Source: an uncultured Cytophagales bacterium (GTDB lineage: Bacteria; Bacteroidota; Bacteroidia; Cytophagales; Thermonemataceae). From it: a DNA stretch of 64,000 bases. The notes beneath the pieces are model-generated. The model saw only the letters and a list, made by a program, of their open reading frames with translations, had not been told where the DNA came from and made no database searches. Below, in pieces: positions 62,228-64,000 of this stretch (positions within the stretch are counted from its first letter, which is position 1; each line of letters begins with the position of its first letter). The stretch lies in assembly GCA_938002655.1 (NCBI GenBank), contig CALLAC010000008.1, positions 62,001 to 126,000 of the forward strand, read 5' to 3'. The translations under genes and the position numbers were made by a program.

Positions 62228-64000
62228 TTAAGCAGGTTCAATCCATTTGCCATCTTCTTTAATAAGATTGATGAGTTCGTCGAGGGCATTTTCTTCGGCT
62301 ACGGTGCGTTTGACTATTTCTTTGCCACGATATAACGAAATTTTTCCTTTGCCCGAGCCCACATAGCCATAATCGGCATCTGCCATTTCGCCAGGTCCGT
62401 TTACGATACAGCCCATAATAGCAATTTTTACGCCTTTCAGATGGTCGGTGCGTTTGCGAATTTTAGCAGTAACTTCTTGTAAATCAAACAAAGTTCTACC
62501 ACAACTCGGGCAGGAGATGTATTCGGTTTTTGTGATACGTGTGCGTGTAGCTTGCAAAATACCGAATGCTAAGCTGTTGGCTTCTGCGGTTTTTTCAACA
62601 GATACGGAAATCATCAAGCCATCGCCCAATCCATCTAATAGCAATCCGCCTATATCGGTAGAGGCATCAATTTGCAGTTGTTCTGAATCGTTTGTATGGT
62701 ATTTTCGCCAGATAATAGCAGGTAAATTAATCTGATTTTGGATTAGCCTTACGATAAAAGCTCTTATAGCGGGTAAAGCGTGGGCATTTTCGGTTTTCAG
62801 AATAAGTACCCAAGGCTTGGTTGGGTTTTGCAGACGATCAAGCAATTCGCCTTGCAGGTCTGTCTTATCTACATCAAGCAAAAGGAAATTGAGTTGTTCA
62901 GAAAAATCGTCATAAAAAAGGTACTCGGTTTCATTGCAAAGAGGATAAGACTTTTCAATTTTATGCTTTACCCAAACCTGATAGTCTTGGATTGCTTGCA
63001 AACCATTGGGAAGCATAAAAGGGATAGGCTTTTCGCCTAAATACAAAAAGTCGGCGCCAAGGTCATTCATTGCCCATTTATCGGTGGCAGGTAAGTAAAA
63101 ATGCCCGATTTTTTTCAAATCGTCTATTTTTACAGTATCAAAGGCTGAAAAATCAGCAATAACACGAGGGACATTTTTAGCCCCAATATTCAAAATTTGG
63201 CAAGTTTCACGACGCTGGTAAGCAAAAGGATTGATAGGGTAAGCTTCAATGGCGGGAATAGGCTTTTGTAGTTTTTCTCGTTCTGTATAGCGATTGACGA
63301 GTTTTTTGGCTACGGGAATTTCGTATTCAGGGTTTTCGGTAAGCGAAACTCTCACGGTATCGCCCAATCCGTCTTCTAAAAGTGTACCAATACCTACGGC
63401 AGATTTGATTCTGCCATCTTCGCCATCACCTGCTTCGGTTACGCCTAAATGCAGGGGGTAAGGTTTTAAACCTTCTGCTTGCAGGCGTTGTACCAAAAGC
63501 CTGTACGCTTGCACCATTACCTGCGGATTGCTACTTTTCATTGAAAGTACAATATTGTAGAAACCTTCGTCTTCGGCAATACGTAAAAATTCTAATGCCG
63601 ATTCTACCATTCCTAGTGGGTTATCGCCATAGCGGCTCATAATTCTATCGGAAAGTGAGCCGTGATTTGTACCGATACGCAGGGCTGTTCCGTATTCTTT
63701 GCAAATTTTAATCAAAGGCACAAATTTTTCTCTGATGCGTTCAAGTTCGGCTTGATACTCGGCTTCGGTGTAATGAATTACTTCAAATCGTTTTCTATCA
63801 GCAAAATTGCCCGGATTGATACGCACTTTCTCAACAATTCGGGCGGCAAGTTCGGCGGCGTTGGGCGTGAAATGAATATCTGCAATAAGTGGTGTGCGAT
63901 ATCCTAATTTACGCAGTTCTTTTTTTATATGTTGCAAATTTTCTGCTTCTTTGATACTCGGAGCTGTGATACGTATATATTCGGAGCCTGCTTCAATGAG
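62228..64000 (-). CDS. ispG: 4-hydroxy-3-methylbut-2-enyl-diphosphate synthase, 5' truncated
   Basis: IspG (GcpE) is an iron-sulfur enzyme of the MEP isoprenoid pathway that reduces MEcPP to HMBPP. The frame is open to the window edge, where IEAGSEYIRITAPSIKEAEN precedes the ATIADIHF-like (PLIADIHF) TIM-barrel strand, so the N-terminus is missing. This is the long Bacteroidota/plant-type form with an inserted central domain (about 250-430 of the visible part). The [4Fe-4S] cysteines are in SCPSCGRT and MGCIVNGPGEM near the C-terminus. A TTG at 63937 is internal and not the start. Confidence 0.95.
   Translation of the reverse strand, partial: LIEAGSEYIRITAPSIKEAENLQHIKKELRKLGYRTPLIADIHFTPNAAELAARIVEKVRINPGNFADRKRFEVIHYTEAEYQAELERIREKFVPLIKICKEYGTALRIGTNHGSLSDRIMSRYGDNPLGMVESALEFLRIAEDEGFYNIVLSMKSSNPQVMVQAYRLLVQRLQAEGLKPYPLHLGVTEAGDGEDGRIKSAVGIGTLLEDGLGDTVRVSLTENPEYEIPVAKKLVNRYTEREKLQKPIPAIEAYPINPFAYQRRETCQILNIGAKNVPRVIADFSAFDTVKIDDLKKIGHFYLPATDKWAMNDLGADFLYLGEKPIPFMLPNGLQAIQDYQVWVKHKIEKSYPLCNETEYLFYDDFSEQLNFLLLDVDKTDLQGELLDRLQNPTKPWVLILKTENAHALPAIRAFIVRLIQNQINLPAIIWRKYHTNDSEQLQIDASTDIGGLLLDGLGDGLMISVSVEKTAEANSLAFGILQATRTRITKTEYISCPSCGRTLFDLQEVTAKIRKRTDHLKGVKIAIMGCIVNGPGEMADADYGYVGSGKGKISLYRGKEIVKRTVAEENALDELINLIKEDGKWIEPA

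Overview
The window is AT-rich and almost fully coding, on both strands. It reads as a chromosomal segment of a Bacteroidota bacterium, most likely of the Cytophagales. Supporting families are a PorE-like OmpA/TPR/PD40 protein, a CHU_C-type secretion tail on a lamin-tail-domain protein, an Oar-like TonB receptor, a 7TMR-DISM sensor kinase, DUF5683 beside parAB, YbbR before coaE, a short NuoG, a long IspG and a DUF2805/TIGR03643 protein. Start regions lack strong Shine-Dalgarno sequences. Three promoter candidates have exactly the Bacteroidota form TTTG-N15-TAnnTTTG. I see no rRNA, tRNA, CRISPR array, insertion sequence, integrase or phage gene.

Layout: 1-6756 holds the 3' part of ligA, lptC, a SCO/cytochrome c pair, a DUF6913-like protein, an M61 peptidase and a lone cysN. 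6980-10264 has rsfS-ftsH divergent from birA. 10335-15016 has the PorE-like protein, then an acyltransferase/aminotransferase pair. 15153-21536 is a minus-strand run: short nuoG, a 7TMR-DISM kinase coupled to a membrane-anchored unknown, an alpha/beta hydrolase, DUF1573 and a TonB-C-like protein. 21681-25140 carries a dicarboxylate symporter, miaE and proS. 25174-32591 carries an Oar-like receptor, an FtsX permease and a WG-repeat protein. 32691-36961 is ybbR-coaE-rpoN-unknown-MBL hydrolase. 36962-44275 contains hutH, an ABC ATPase, a saccharopine-dehydrogenase-like enzyme, a bifunctional nuclease, a phosphopantetheinyl transferase and parA-parB-DUF5683. 44538-53176 has a peptide-binding lipoprotein, an FKBP isomerase, the lamin-tail protein, a secreted EEP phosphoesterase, a thiamine-binding-type protein and nuoF. 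53290-60492 contains a broken small gene, a histidine kinase followed by a giant TPR-CHAT protein, and a T9SS-like secreted protein. 60682-64000 has hflX, DUF2805 and truncated ispG.

Most genes are housekeeping: replication and repair, envelope biogenesis, respiration, translation, isoprenoids and segregation. The least ordinary content is (i) the two-gene histidine kinase/TPR-CHAT unit at 53748-59552, which pairs a sensor with a predicted exported caspase-like protein; (ii) an unlisted decayed gene at 53290-53678 in the only gene-free gap over 300 bases; (iii) orphan kinases and transporter parts lacking usual partners; and (iv) the tandem promoters before the peptide-binding lipoprotein. 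No whole new system can be proven from sequence alone. The kinase/CHAT pair is the best candidate.
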